NCBI GenBank assembly: GCA_963555705.1
Contig: OY743179.1
Location: forward strand, 24,678,192-24,742,191
Direction: 5' to 3'
Source: Ligustrum vulgare
Lineage: Eukaryota > Streptophyta > Magnoliopsida > Lamiales > Oleaceae
DNA: 64,000 nt
Of this stretch, positions 25,116 through 36,831 are shown piece after piece; the stretch's first letter is position 1; every line of letters begins with the position of its first letter. Below the pieces are notes generated by a model. That model was not told the origin of the DNA. It did no database searches and saw only the letters and a program-made list of their open reading frames with translations. Position numbers and translations under genes: made by a program.

Positions 25116-27305
25116 AGGTGAGGTGAGAGGAGCAGATCAACTTGATCATCGGCTTCATCAGGGAATGACTCTTGGTACTTTTTGTAGACCATCTCAAGTT
25201 TTTCTTTCAAAAAAGAGATGTCCACCTCGGGCTGCTTCTCTTCAAGTTCCTCCACTATCTCTTTGAAGGTGAGATAGTAGGTCTCGTCAACGTCGTGTTC
25301 ATACTCGGCAGAGTCTTTGAATTTTTCAATGGCCTCCTTATAGGCCATCTTAGCAGCTGCCTCCAGTTCGATCATGTCCTTTGTCCATTCCGTTTCTTTC
25401 TCCTTAGCCTCCATCAGGTCACTGTTCAGTTTGTTATTTGACTCCTTCAGTTGAGCACTTCCCTCTTCAAATGGATTTCCTCATCCCTGAATTCCCCCAA
25501 CTCTTTGTTGACCTGCTTTAGCTTGGTCAACTCATCAAAAGCGTCTTCCAGTTTAGCCTTTACTTCATGTTTGGCTTTCACCTCTAGTTCAAACATAGCT
25601 TTGGCATCATCAGTTAACTTCTTAAACGTTACAGTGTCAGAAGTCACCTCGCTCATTCTGGATTGAGTTTGGAAAAAATAATTGAGGGCCTGTCCCAAAT
25701 GAGCTATACCTGTGGCCACAAGGTCGTCAACTGGCATGTCTTCACAAAATTTTTCATGATGAGGGACCCAAGTTCTGGCTGGAACATCCATTGCCTTTTT
25801 GGTCAGCTCAGGAAGCTTTGCATGCCCTGCAGAAGTTAGGTTGGCAGAGGAAACGAACTCCCTATAGATTTTGGGACGGTGGCCTTTTAACTAGTTAACA
25901 AGGTCAACACGGACTTTGTTCACCCCTAGATATGAACCTTCAGTAAGATGAATCGGCCTAGATGATCCGGCCTGATCAACAGTGGTAGGAGGTGGAGGAG
26001 GAATGGAAGAAATAGACGGATCCTTTGACGGTGAGATACGCCGACTTCTTTTTAAGGGATGGCGACAGGACCAAAGTGTCCTTGCGAGGAGACGACCTCT
26101 GAAGAGATTATTTCTGGAGGGATATTTTGTGGGCCTCCGCCTCAGCATTGGCTTTCTTTTTATCCTTCATGGATTGCATTTTCCTTCTCCCTTTTCAAGC
26201 TGAAAGAAATTCATAAAGGAAATATTACAAAGTGTTCAGGTCGATTCGTTATCATCTCAGTGTTGTCGAAAAATATAAAGTGAGACCTACCTCTAGGAGG
26301 TGGAGGATAGTAGTCTGAGGGATCAATAAAAGTGAGGCTTGACTCAAATAGTCACTCCTTGATTGATCTAAACCACTCTGGTTGGTCTTTCAAAGCCATG
26401 ATTTTTGCAATGGCTTCTTTGCTCAGCTCCAGTTCCTTCACTCCTGCAAGAAATGAAATGATTAATATTAGATTTTTCTAGTTCCAAAATAATTCAAGGT
26501 GAATACTTACTAAATTTGTCCTTGTAACGGACAGGGATCATATAGATGAAATCACCATCTGCGAGTGGGCTCACCCAATTTCCACCCACGAAAAATCATT
26601 TGTTCTTCCACCATCGGACTGATTCAAGCAAGTCTATAATTAATTTACCATCAAATATGAACCGAGTCATGGCATAAAACCACCCCGAGCTCTTACCGTC
26701 AACTTGAAATTGGTAAGAATAGTTGAACTCGTCTATTGTGAGGTGTTTGTACCCCATTTTGCTAAAGAGAGAAATAAAACCTAATAAATACCTCCATCTG
26801 TTGGGATGTATTTGGGTTGGGGCGACTTCCCAAGATCTAAGCTAGTCCATTATGATATATAGGAGAGGAAATCTCAAACATGCCTCTAAAATTTGATTAT
26901 TGATAGTGACGCAACCTTGAGGTGGTTGATCAGCTCGCTCAAAATTTTCTGGTAAAAAGAAATGGACATTGTCCGAAATCCTATACTTATTTTTCCACAA
27001 AGTCAGCTCGTCCTCTATAACCTCAGATCTAAAATGCTTACAAGCGAAATCAGAGCTATAATTAAAGTAAGGGGAGGGAGAATAAAAGGCCAGGTTGCTA
27101 AAGGGAATCAAAGCAAACTAGCAGGAATGGTGCGAGAGGAAGGAACTATTATTAAATGGAGGGGATTGGAGGTCATATCCTCTACGTCGTCCCTAAAAAT
27201 TTGTTGGTTTTCCTCACTTTCATTCCATGCCACACTCGGCTCCTCACTCTCTTCTCCAGAATTAGATATGACAATACTCTCACTATTGCCTAAAATCCTA
27301 CTCAT
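25116..27305 (-). pseudogene. gypsy-1 antisense accessory ORF
   Basis: Read on the minus strand it starts MSRILGNSESIVISNSGEES. Then comes a domain with LEACLRFPLLYIIMD and a shifted-frame continuation WRYLLGFISLF, which I recognise as the 'putative gypsy-type transposon' domain (PF04195-like). After a probable intron around 26,440-26,510 it has a Pro/Ser linker (SPSKDPSISSIPPPPPTTVD) and long coiled coils (25791-25447 and 25414-25100). It ends where copia-1 was inserted. Stops and frame changes (for example after 27108) mark it as decayed. Its position, antisense between pol and the 3' LTR, is the same as in gypsy-3. Confidence 0.72.
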
Positions 27306-27745
27306 CTTCAGATAATATTTTCACGAGATGAATACTTGGCAGTAGGAAAAAAGAGAAAGGACGAAATCAGGCTATCAACTTACCCTCACATAATAGATTC
27401 CTGGACAGGTCTAATAGAATGATGGACACGTGTTCAGGTTGCTTAATAGTACAAGCCGACAGCAATTTGAGAGGATTTTGTGGAAAAATGAAGAAAGAAT
27501 GAAGTTTTTTTATAGGAGAATAGGGGAGAAGAACCATCACAATGCCATAATGACAAGACGCATTGTCATAATTATGGTAGCCGCACTAGATCCAAGGTTT
27601 GACTCATCAACTAGATAATGACACATGGCAAGAACAGTATCAAAATAAAATAAAAACAAGTGTCTAGATTCAAATTTTCTATAACAAGATGATTTCGAAA
27701 TCCGTTCTCAGAGATTTCGAACCGATATCGAGGGGACATTCGTTG

Positions 27746-28413
27746 TGTATAGAGCTGAGGTGGATAGTTCAATGGTCAAAGAGTCCATAGTCAAAACATC
27801 AGCTTAAGATAGCAAGGAAAATCAAAACGATTTAGGGAGAGTTGAACAAATAAACAACATCTATAGCGTCGTGCTGAAACCGAGGTGATCACAACGAGCG
27901 AAGTGATTAGGTTTACTGAGGTGATCTCCATACGAGAGGTGATTACATAGAACCGAGGTGATTTGTATCGAGGTGATAGATGTTGAGTTGGTAGATATCG
28001 AGGTGATGGATACCGAGGTTATGGGAACCGAGGTGAAAGTATAAATAGCACTAAGGAACGGTCAAATTAGCTGCATTATGTGCCAGTAATCATCATTATC
28101 TGTAATGTGTCAGTGTAATCATTTGATATAAGTCTGTCAAAAATGTCAATCACTATTGTCAATCACATCCTACGGACATGATGCTTTGTAATAATTGTGT
28201 CAAACCTCCTCAACTACTATATATAGGAGGAGTAAATGTTCATTTAAAGGGGATTAATAGGAAAAACCTTTCAAAACTCTTGTCATTTGAATACGGAATT
28301 TCGACCTGGCCATCAGATCAGCATCGAACTGGACGTGAATTTATGCTATTATAACTTCAGTTCGTTTTTGATTTAGAAACCTATATATATCTATTATCCT
28401 TGCATTTTACTCA
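27746..28413 (+). repeat. gypsy-1 3' LTR, end-truncated
   Basis: It matches 9512-10159 closely, with a small indel near 27,890 (an extra GATCACAACGAGCGAAG). The final ~130 bp seen in the 5' LTR are absent. A purine-rich GAGGGGA lies just upstream at about 27,730. Confidence 0.8.
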
Positions 28414-28489
28414 ACCTCTGGTCAGCCCTTTGTGTCCCTCCGATCAGGTTTCGACCACTGTTGGACGATTTTTTTTTTACAGAATCTTC

Positions 28490-29657
28490 CTCTAGTTAAT
28501 CCAAGTCAACTTCTACCTTTGATTTTTCTGTACGATGTCCATTCAATGCTTAGTTATGGCTGGAAGACTTATACTACTGTAGTTTCTGGCCACTCGGGCC
28601 TTTCTTAGGAAGGACAAAGTTCTACAAAGTCATGTGCTTCTATTTTACGGGCTCTAGGGGACTCTTTAGATGGTGGGTTCACTGCTAAGGAATCTTTTAC
28701 TCAAATGGGTGCATCGACCATCAATCGACTAATCAGGAGGAGGCTATTGTGGTTGATCCTTACAATTACACATTTGTAAGGAAATATTCCCAATGTAAGC
28801 CAACCATGAGACATTTACTCGGGGGATTAATGAAGTCTGGTTGCCATGGTTGCTTTGAGGTTGGATTGATCGACACATCACGTATACTCATACACCTTAC
28901 ACATGAGGATGGCTATAGTAGTGTGTTTCTTAAGTCTTCATGGTATAGTACTGGGTATTCGATGAGGGTCCTTAAATGGGCTTGTAAATTTAGACCTAAA
29001 CTTGAGACTTTGATAATTCCTATTTGGGTATTTTTCCTTTACTTCTAATACATTTTCATGCCAAGGGGTTTATATTTACTTTTTCCAAGGCTATATGGCT
29101 ACCCTTGAGGATTGATGAGTCCACCTCCGATTTGAGACAACCTAGTGTGGCTAGAGTATGTATTGAGGTGAACTTAGAACTTAGCTTGCCTATTAGGATT
29201 TGGATTGAGTACAGTAATAAATATGGCTTCTGATAGACGATCATCTATGAGAAGAGACTGATTTATTATTTTTATTGTAGACAGTCGTGCCACTCCTCAT
29301 ATTAGTTGTTGTACCTCATCCTCCTATTGTGACCACTACTAGTAGGGCTAATAAGGGAAAATGTAAGGTGGCATTTACTGAACCAAGGAATAAGTAGGTT
29401 CCTGTTTCAATAGTTCCTCCTATATTCCCCACTATTTTTGTTGCAGTTTCTTCTATTAAACAGATTGCTCCATCGGTGACAGAATCTACTTCTACATCTA
29501 GAGAGCCTACCTTGACTCCCAGTACATGTACGATCGAGATCATATCATAAGCTTCTGTAGAGGTCACACCACATATTCATATGATATTGAGCCTACTCCA
29601 GAGGCTCCTATCGAGATTCTTACAATTACTGAGTCGACTTTACAAACTCTTATAAGG

Positions 29658-29703
<46 letters not shown>

Positions 29704-30110
29704 CCCCCTACTATTATTGTTATTGCTATTGCTATTGAGGTACTTCCTGCGACTGCACAAATTAGTACACCTTCATGGAAGGAACCTACAGAGGCTACTC
29801 ACCCATTACAGGGCTCAAACTCTAGCCTATAGAGTGATACAAGGACAATGCCACAAGCACTTGCACAGAGATTGTTGGCAGAGAATTTTTCAGAGAATTT
29901 GGTCGTTAAATAGATGTTTATTCATCACTTCAAGAGGATGCATTGCAAGAAGGTTACTCTTCTATGAAATTTTTCACCGAGGACTAGGTCCTCAAACTCT
30001 TTGGTGGGGGAGAAACCTCCTAGACTTCTGGGATTCAGTCTTCCATAGCTTCACTTATTCTTACTCTAAGTCAGGAGAAGGTGAAGGAAAAGATTCAGAG
30101 TGACATGGAT
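28490..30110 (+). pseudogene. LINE-type DUF4283 ORF relic
   Basis: The frame 28749-29048 reads KSGCHGCFEVGLIDTSRILI, SSWYSTGYSMRVLKWACKFR and ETLIIPIWV. Shifted frames to 29233 continue with QPSVARVCIEVNLELSLPIR. This is the DUF4283-type region of plant LINE ORF1 proteins ('...MRVFKW...E.PI.PVW', '..RPSVARVC.E.DL...P'). Downstream is a Thr/Ser/Pro-rich tail broken by stops and a CT microsatellite (29661-29700). No reverse transcriptase is present, so it is a truncated relic. Confidence 0.65.
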
Positions 30111-31216
30111 GGTATGGGTCTAGGAGATTGCATAAAGAATATTAAATAGACGTACCTTTATTCACTGGCGCACCACAATCACTGGATGATAGAAATTAGT
30201 AGATTTCATACTATAGCTATGAGTTCTTTTTTAAGATCTGGTGCACTTGCTTTCCGCCCTTCACGTGTACCATGACATGTACCATGGGTGGACCAGCCTC
30301 TATCCCCTAAAGGGGCCTAGTCTCTGAAACGAGATCATTCCCTGCGAGCAACCCCGACCACACAAAATAATATGATCAAATCATGTATCCGACTAGACGC
30401 ATGACCAGATCTATGTATCACATGAGGGTTCAGCCCAGCGAGTTCCCTTGAGCTCATTTGTATTTATTGATTTCATTTGCTTTTATATCATTATCGTACT
30501 TTGTATTTGTTGGAGGTCAAGTTATAGAGTATAATGTCAAATGTTTCCCTCTTTTTGTACCAATCATTTTTTTTTATTCATAGACAGTGATGATGGATGT
30601 CAAATAGATTGTGTTCTTCATAAGGGGGAAAACCGTTAACATTTCTAATTCCTTTACACTACAATCATCACCCACATACACACAACTTTTGTTTTCTAGT
30701 AATTGTTGAACAAAACAAATAAGTATAATTATTCTAATCAATCTATATATATGAAATATACTCAAACTGATACAAAAAGTTCCAAATTTTTACCCCAAAA
30801 AAACTAATAATAATAAAATAAAATAAATTAGAAAATATGCAATTTAACGACAACAAACGAACAAAACCTTAATTTGCGATATATTTAGGTTTAGTTACTC
30901 GCATTCCCAAACGTCAACTACTTTATATACAAAAAGGTTTAGTTACTCGCATTAATCTTTTTTTTTTTTTTCCTATTCATTACTATATCTAATGAAAGAT
31001 TCAAAATATCTAGATTCAAAAGAATCACAAATAACTGTGAACATTTGTTTTGGTCAACAAAAACCTTAAATAACCACTCACAAGTGATATTCCCTTATTT
31101 TTAAAAAAGATTGATGTCAACTCCGATTGTTGACGTATATTCTTCTTTCTTATATTATTCACATTAATATATCTACACTATTCATCCATTTATGCTATAT
31201 TCTTTATGGACTTCTC
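30111..31216. other. Gene-free AT-rich spacer
   Basis: Sequence between the LINE relic and copia-3. It has T-runs and a short duplicated GGTTTAGTTACTCGCATT (about 30,887 and 30,936). I see no gene or RNA. Confidence 0.5.
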
Positions 31217-31476
31217 TGTTAAAGATAAATTTTATCCAGCTATTGAAGATAAACCACAGCTTTTGAATTCAAATGAAGATAATGAGATGAGGACTTGAGA
31301 TCAAATCATACCAGAAATATTCTTGAATTTATCTTAACGTATTTAAGTTACAGTAGTACAAATCTCCTCTTATCTCATTGTATCCTTCTATTACACAACA
31401 ATTGTAATTCTTCTATAAATACAATACATACTTGACTGGTATCAAACAATTTTTGATCCTTCATATTTGTCTTTCA
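31217..31476 (+). repeat. copia-3 5' LTR
   Basis: A 260-bp segment starting TGTTAAAGATAAATT and ending TTTCA, with CTATAAATACA near 31,413. It is followed by TTGGTTTCAGAGC (31479-31491), a variant of the copia Met primer-binding site. No second copy is left in the window, so the start is inferred from TG and the usual short copia LTR length. Confidence 0.65.
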
Positions 31477-31526
31477 ACTTGGTTTCAGAGCTATTATAGC
31501 TCACGCCTTTTTTTTTTGGATCCATT

Positions 31527-33079
31527 ATGGCCTCTTCCTCTACAGTATCCTCCTTTATCATCCTAAATATTACTCATTTGGTATATGTCAAGTTCAAAGG
31601 CCACAATTAGCTGAATTGGACAACTCATATCATACCATCCTGAAAAGTCACGACCTCTTGATCATTGTTGATGGCTCTGAGGCTTGTTCCTCTCAATTCC
31701 TTGTTGACTCAACTGGAAAAACAACAACTGATGTCAATCAAGAATATTTGGTATGGCAGAAGAAAGATCAATTTATCTTGGGATGGTTGAATGCCACCCT
31801 GAGTGAGAAAGTTCTTTCCACTGTGAGTCTGAACATGTTTGGAATACCCTTGCTACCAGATTTACTCCTCAATCTCATTCCAGGATCTCTCATCTCAAGA
31901 GACAGCTCCAAACCCTTCAGCAAGGTAACAAATCCTATTCTGATTACTTGCTGATAGCTAAAAGTTGGGCTGACCAACTCTCAGTTGTAGCAAAACCAGT
32001 TGATGAAGATGATCTAATTTCCTATATTGTTGGTGGACTGAATTTGACTTTCACCCCTTTTTATCACTTCTCTAAGCTTTGCTACCCGAGATCAATCAAT
32101 TACTTTTGATTCTTTTCAAGCTGAAGTACTTAATTTTGAGCAACTTCTTGAAGCACAAAACAAATTCCAAACATCTGATATCACTCAATTGGCCTTTTTC
32201 ACTCATAAACAGAAACCATACAATGGGAAGAAACCAAGATTTTCTAACAAAAAAGTCAACCTTTTTCCAAACCCAATCCTACCTCCAACTCATATGTCCC
32301 ACCCTCTAAGCCACAGCTCACCAGCTCCACAAGTTTTCAAAAAAAGAATTCCTCCCTGTCAGATTTTCGGCAAGGCAAGTCATCAGGCCCTTGATTGCTA
32401 TCATCGCAAGCATTTCTCTTACCAAGGCAGGCATCCTCCTGCTCAGTTGGCAGCTATGGCAGCTCATACTCATGTGGAACAGGAAACTGAACAACTATAG
32501 TACCTTGATAGTGGTGCAAATAATCACATCACCTCTGAACTTGAGAATCTCACTTCGCACAAGCAGCCATATCATGGAAATGACAAAGTGACAGTGGGCA
32601 ATGGAGGAGGTTTGCATATCACCAACACTGGTTCCTCTATTCTTGCTACACCTAAATCAAAATTTTGTTTAACTAATATTCTTCACTGTCCATCTGCCTC
32701 GTCTAATTTATTATCTATTCAACGTTTCTGCCATGATAACAACTGCTATTTTTTACTAACGGCAACTCATTTCTTTGTAAAGGATCTGAAGACCAAGGAG
32801 ATCCTCCTTCAAGGCCCAAGTAAAGCTGGTTTATATCCAATGTTCCAGCAACAGCTTTAATTCAATAAATCACCTCCTAAGGCTGCTATGCTTTCTTCTT
32901 TCACTGCACTCCTAGGTGTCACAGCTCCTCTTCAAGTCTGGCATTCAAGATTGGGTCATCCTTCAGACATCATTGTCTCTAGATTTGTCAAGAACTCATT
33001 GTTACCCATTTCTGGTTCAATAAAATATCAGACTTTATGTGAGTCATGTCAAGTAGCTAAGAGTCATAAACTTCCCTTC
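31527..33079 (+). pseudogene. copia-3 gag, protease, integrase start
   Basis: Gag starts MASSSTVSSFIILNITHLVY and shifts to SQFLVDSTGKTTTDVNQEYL and WQKKDQFILGWLNATLSEKV. The zinc knuckle near 32,350 (CQIFGKASHQALDC) has Phe in place of the second Cys. The protease YLDSGANNHITSE at 32,503 keeps D-S-G. The integrase zinc-binding start (WHSRLGHPSDIIVSRF, CESCQVAKSHKLPF) ends at gypsy-3. Stops and frameshifts occur throughout. Confidence 0.82.
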
Positions 33080-33353
33080 GTAGGGGATGGGCGCCTGTCA
33101 CATCTTGGTAAAGGCGGTGTCACATCTATGACTTTATACCTTTTCCCATCTTTACATTAGAGGCACCACCTAAGTACCTCGGCTAAGCATAAAGCACGTC
33201 TGCTAGACACAGATCAGTTCGGCCAGAGGAGCTCGTGTGCTTTTCCACCTCGACCATTGGCCCAAGGGGATATCCTAAACTTTAATCATGGGCTAAAGTC
33301 CATTGGGCCTTCACTGGTGGCCCAATATGCCATATTCTGGGTACGATCTTAAC
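33080..33353 (-). repeat. gypsy-3 3' LTR, truncated
   Basis: GTAGGGGATGGGCGCCTGTC onward matches the 5' LTR at 45,137-45,174 plus 52,833-53,083. On the minus strand it starts TGTTAAGATCGTACCC at 33353, preceded by a purine-rich TTTGAGGGACTGG tract. About 395 bp of the outer end, including the LTR TATA region, is missing. Confidence 0.8.
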
Positions 33354-33494
33354 ACCAGTCCCTCAAATCCGATGTGGTCATTTATGAGCAGGTAGGATTT
33401 GTTGTATGTTCGAGGCACTGACTTTGTTTTGATGGCCTTCTGTAATCGTGCAGCTACTAGATTACGATCTGGCTCAAAGTTTGTTATCTGTTAC

Positions 33495-33499
<5 letters not shown>

Positions 33500-33527
<28 letters not shown>
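33500..33527. repeat. (TA)n microsatellite
   Basis: About 14 TA units in the untranslated region of gypsy-3 near its 3' LTR. Confidence 0.9.
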
Positions 33528-33533
<6 letters not shown>

Positions 33534-35927
33534 TTTATTATTCTGCCTTCTTTCGGTTGGGAATTATCGTATGGCGCTGCAAGCTTGAAGCTCGGAGAAA
33601 CATTCCTTAGCTGGAGCTCGGATTTAAAGTAAAGCCGACCTTCTGTTCCGGTTATATTTCTCAAGCGAGAATTGGAATTACACCAACATTTAATATAAAA
33701 AAAGGGGGGCTACTAATGTCAGTTCCCAAGGAGCAGGAAAAGAATGATAGGTGACATCTCTCCACGCGTGGCGCCCACTATGGTAACTGAACGGTTTTCT
33801 CCCTTCGTTTGACAGTTGGCGCCTTGATTAATCCATTCCCCAAGGGACGTTGGTTACCCGTGTTAATTATGTGGCTCGCAAACCAAGGGTTCTAGACCAT
33901 TAGGTTCCATATAAAGCCTCCTTCTGCTCATTGTTTTCCCTTTACCGTTTCTTCAGAATTTTTCTTGTAGCCACATTCTCGCAAGAAGTTGCAGCGTCTC
34001 TCAATGGCGTATTCTTCGTCCCGAGTATACAATCTTGGACTTCCATTTCCGAAGGTAAATTTCTTTTCCTTTGTAAGTGTAAAGAAAACCTCTTTATTTC
34101 TAGTCTTCAAGCGTGGGTTTGAAAATTTTGTTTTGCCCTTTGTTTTTTCATTCAATGAGTCTGGCTCTTTTTTTTTTTTAAGAATAAATGGAAAGATTTG
34201 GGGGAAGGGGTTCACAGGAAATGTTAGCAATGGAAATTCCTGTCAGAGGTTTCTGCCCCATATCTTTGTCGATTTTTAGTTCCCACTTCTTTAGGGAGCA
34301 GATTAAGAGGAGGAATGGGAAAATCAGTGGTATAATTTATTTGAGTGATTCTGACAGCGAAGAAGAAAAAGACCAGAACTACATGGCTCATCTATCATCC
34401 GAGGAGGAGGCATCTTTGAGAGAGCTTCGAAGCAAGCGAGATAGGGATTTGGGAAGAGAAGAGGCAGTAGGCTCTTCTTCCGGTCACCAGGACCTCGGTT
34501 TAATTGTTAGGGCCCCATTTAAGGCACATAGGGAAGAGCTGGGGCTTTCAGAGGAGGAGATAACCCAAGTTGAAGGTTGGGTAGATCTGGTAAACAAAGT
34601 GTCTGGGTATCATGTTGACCCTGATCCAAACCCATAATCGTGGGAGAGCAGTGAGATTGTCACTGAAATTCGAGGGGTTGATTTGGCTGGAGCCTCGGCA
34701 AAATTCAGGATGCCAGAAGGGGTTAAATTAGTGCACCCTACACCTTCTTGCCGACCCTGCAGCACTCCCCCATGTCAAGTGGCCATATGTTATGATGCTC
34801 TATCTTGCGGGATGAGGCTACCCCTACACCCCTTCTTCAGGGCATTGCTTAGGAGCAACATGTGCCCCTACCAGCTGGCCCCAAACTTCTGGACACAGGC
34901 TGTGGGTACTTGGTTAGTGTGCCAAGAGGTCAACCTGACTATCCCATCTCACTGCACATCATTCATACCCTCTATACTTTGAAGAAATCAGTTAGAAGGG
35001 AAAAAGACGTGAGGTCGAACCTCAAAGATTGGTATTACTTGTCTCCCCAGGGTTCATATCCTCTTGTTATTACCGGTCATCCAACATCGATAAAGAACTG
35101 GAGGAACTAATGGTTCTGGGTCGCTGGGGAGTGGCAGAGCTCCCCTGTGGACCCTAGTCCAGAAATTACAGTTCCCCGAACTCTTTCCCTACCTAGTGAG
35201 TCTTGTACTTGCTTTAGTGTCTTTAAGTGTCATGTGTCATTTGCTTTTTAATTTCTATTCACTTTTCTTGACTGGTTCCTAACATGTTATTGGTCTATGG
35301 CAAGGGACAGTTTTGCCCGCCTCCTCCCTGACGCAGACTTAGCGGCAGTAAGGCGCTTGTTTGCTTACAAGGGCAATTTCCAGGGGGTCATTCAACAAAA
35401 CAAATTATTTGTTAAGCACAGTCTTATGCGAGCCATGAGTAAGTTTGTTTCCTTATTGCCTTTATATCTTATGCCTCTTCTGTTTATAACTCCATTTTCC
35501 TTCTTTTCTTGCTAGGTTCCAAGGACTTCCCGAAGATTTCTTTGAAGGGTCTCATGACTAAAAAGATCCCTCCTGCCCTTCGCCACGGCAGTGAAATTGA
35601 AAAGAAGCAGAAAGCAGTACTGGCTAACCTGCAAGTTGGGGTGGCAAAGGAGGTATCTGAGGTGTCCACAGCCCAACTTCAGGGTCCTCTTCCCGCCCTA
35701 CTGCCACCACCCAATCTGCTGCCAGTGGGTCCCCAACAGCTCAGCATAGAAAAGGAGGCTGATCCTAAAAGAGCTACCGCAAAGGGGAAAGGGAAAAGGT
35801 CATATAGGGGTGGCTCTAAGAGAGAAATGGAGGATAAGGATGTCTCTGCGCCATCCTCATTCTCCGAGGATATTTCTGAGCGCGTATCCGAGGAAGATCC
35901 CGCCCCCTTGAAAAGGCTCAGAAGGGG

Positions 35928-36831
35928 TGTAACGACCCGGGTCCCACTTAACGAGCTGTCCTGGCCGTTAGATGACGGCGTACTGTCCCCACTATACCAA
36001 CACGAGTCTTTTTAGCATGCTTTGTCCTCACTCGCACGCTCCCCGAGAAAACTTCCCAGGAGGCCCATCCCAGAATTTCTCCAAACCAAGCACGCTTAAC
36101 TGTGAAGTTTCTAACGATGGACTTCCGGAAAAGAAGGTGCAGCTTGTTGGTATGAGTAGTACCTATCAATTCTCTTAAGCTTTCTTAGTTGGGGTATTAC
36201 AATCACCCCCTGTTAGACTCGCGACGTCCTCGTCGTGCTTAACCCATCTAAGGATCTGTTGCCAGGCATTGGGATTCTAGAGGTGGCTCCCGCCCTATGG
36301 CGTAGCACTTAGTTCCCGATTTCCGGTTGGCTGCCGTGTCTGATACCATTTGTAACGACCCGGGTCCCACTTAATGGGTTGTCCCGGCCGTTAGATGACG
36401 GCGTACTGTCCTCACTATACCAACACGAGTCTTTTCAGCATGCTTTGTCCTCACTCGCACGCTCCCCGAGAAAACTTCCCATAAGGTCACCCATCCCATC
36501 CCAGAATTTCTCCAAGTCAAGCACGTTTACCGGGGAGTTTCTAACAATGGACTTCAGGAAAAGAAGGTGCACCTTGTTGGTATGAGTAGTACCTATCAAT
36601 TCTCTTAAGCTTTCTTAGTTGGGGTATTACAATAAGTGGTCCAATGGTAGCAGGGATTTAAGAATCTTTGTACTTAACCCCTAGGTACAAAGTTCGATCC
36701 CTGCGGAAGGCAAAAATCCACTTCTTGGAAACGAGGCTGGCAGCCCATGAGGACCAGGACGACCAAGGGGGAGTGGAAAGACCATAAGTACGACTCGGAG
36801 AAGGCCCCAGCGAGGGAGCCGGGTCGTTACA
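35928..36831 (-). mobile_element. Cassandra-like TRIM, composite
   Basis: The 904-bp insertion has ends TGTAACGACCCGG and CCGGGTCGTTACA, flanked by perfect AGGGG duplications (35923-35927 and 36832-36836). Inside are two LTR-like direct repeats, 35928-36201 and 36351-36631. On the minus strand these start TGTAATACCCC and are separated by a primer-binding site AATGGTATCAGAC (36350-36338) and a purine tract AGGGGGTGATT next to the left LTR. Each LTR carries an antisense 5S rRNA-like block: minus strand at about 36,112-36,050 includes GTTAAGCGTGCTTGG and GGGATGGG..TCCTGGGAAGT. An LTR-borne 5S sequence defines Cassandra TRIMs. The extra 200 bp at 36632-36831 is not explained by the LTR pair. Confidence 0.8.
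36632..36831 (+). other. tRNA-like segment in the composite insertion
   Basis: It contains GTGGTCCAATGGTAGC (like a tRNA A-box region) and GTTCGATCCCTGC (B-box-like) about 50 bp apart, then a GC-rich tail ending in CCGGGTCGTTACA. This resembles a tRNA-derived SINE head or a tRNA pseudogene. Secondary structure was not computed, so a functional tRNA is not claimed. Confidence 0.4.

Larger units (their letters stand above)
9512..28413 (+). mobile_element. gypsy-1: Tat-lineage Ty3/gypsy, broken
   Basis: Matching LTR sequence flanks gag, protease, reverse transcriptase, RNase H, a second RNase H-like domain, an integrase start and an antisense accessory ORF. The doubled RNase H region plus an antisense ORF between pol and the 3' LTR is characteristic of Tat-lineage elements. 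Copia-1 interrupts it at 15287-25115, with loss of the rest of integrase. Frameshifts and stops throughout pol make it non-functional. No target duplication is visible, partly because the 3' LTR is truncated. Confidence 0.85.

Noticed and set aside
33981..34230. Minus-strand frame opposite the gypsy-3 accessory ORF
   Set aside because: It is the complement of the first exon and intron of the accessory ORF, which has better splice and domain support.
35948..36585. Several 60-70 residue frames over the Cassandra-like LTRs
   Set aside because: The region is an LTR with a 5S rRNA-like block; the frames are duplicated with the LTR and carry no domain.
36632..36720. Functional tRNA gene
   Set aside because: A-box- and B-box-like motifs are present, but the arms do not pair convincingly by eye and the segment is enclosed by a transposon target duplication.
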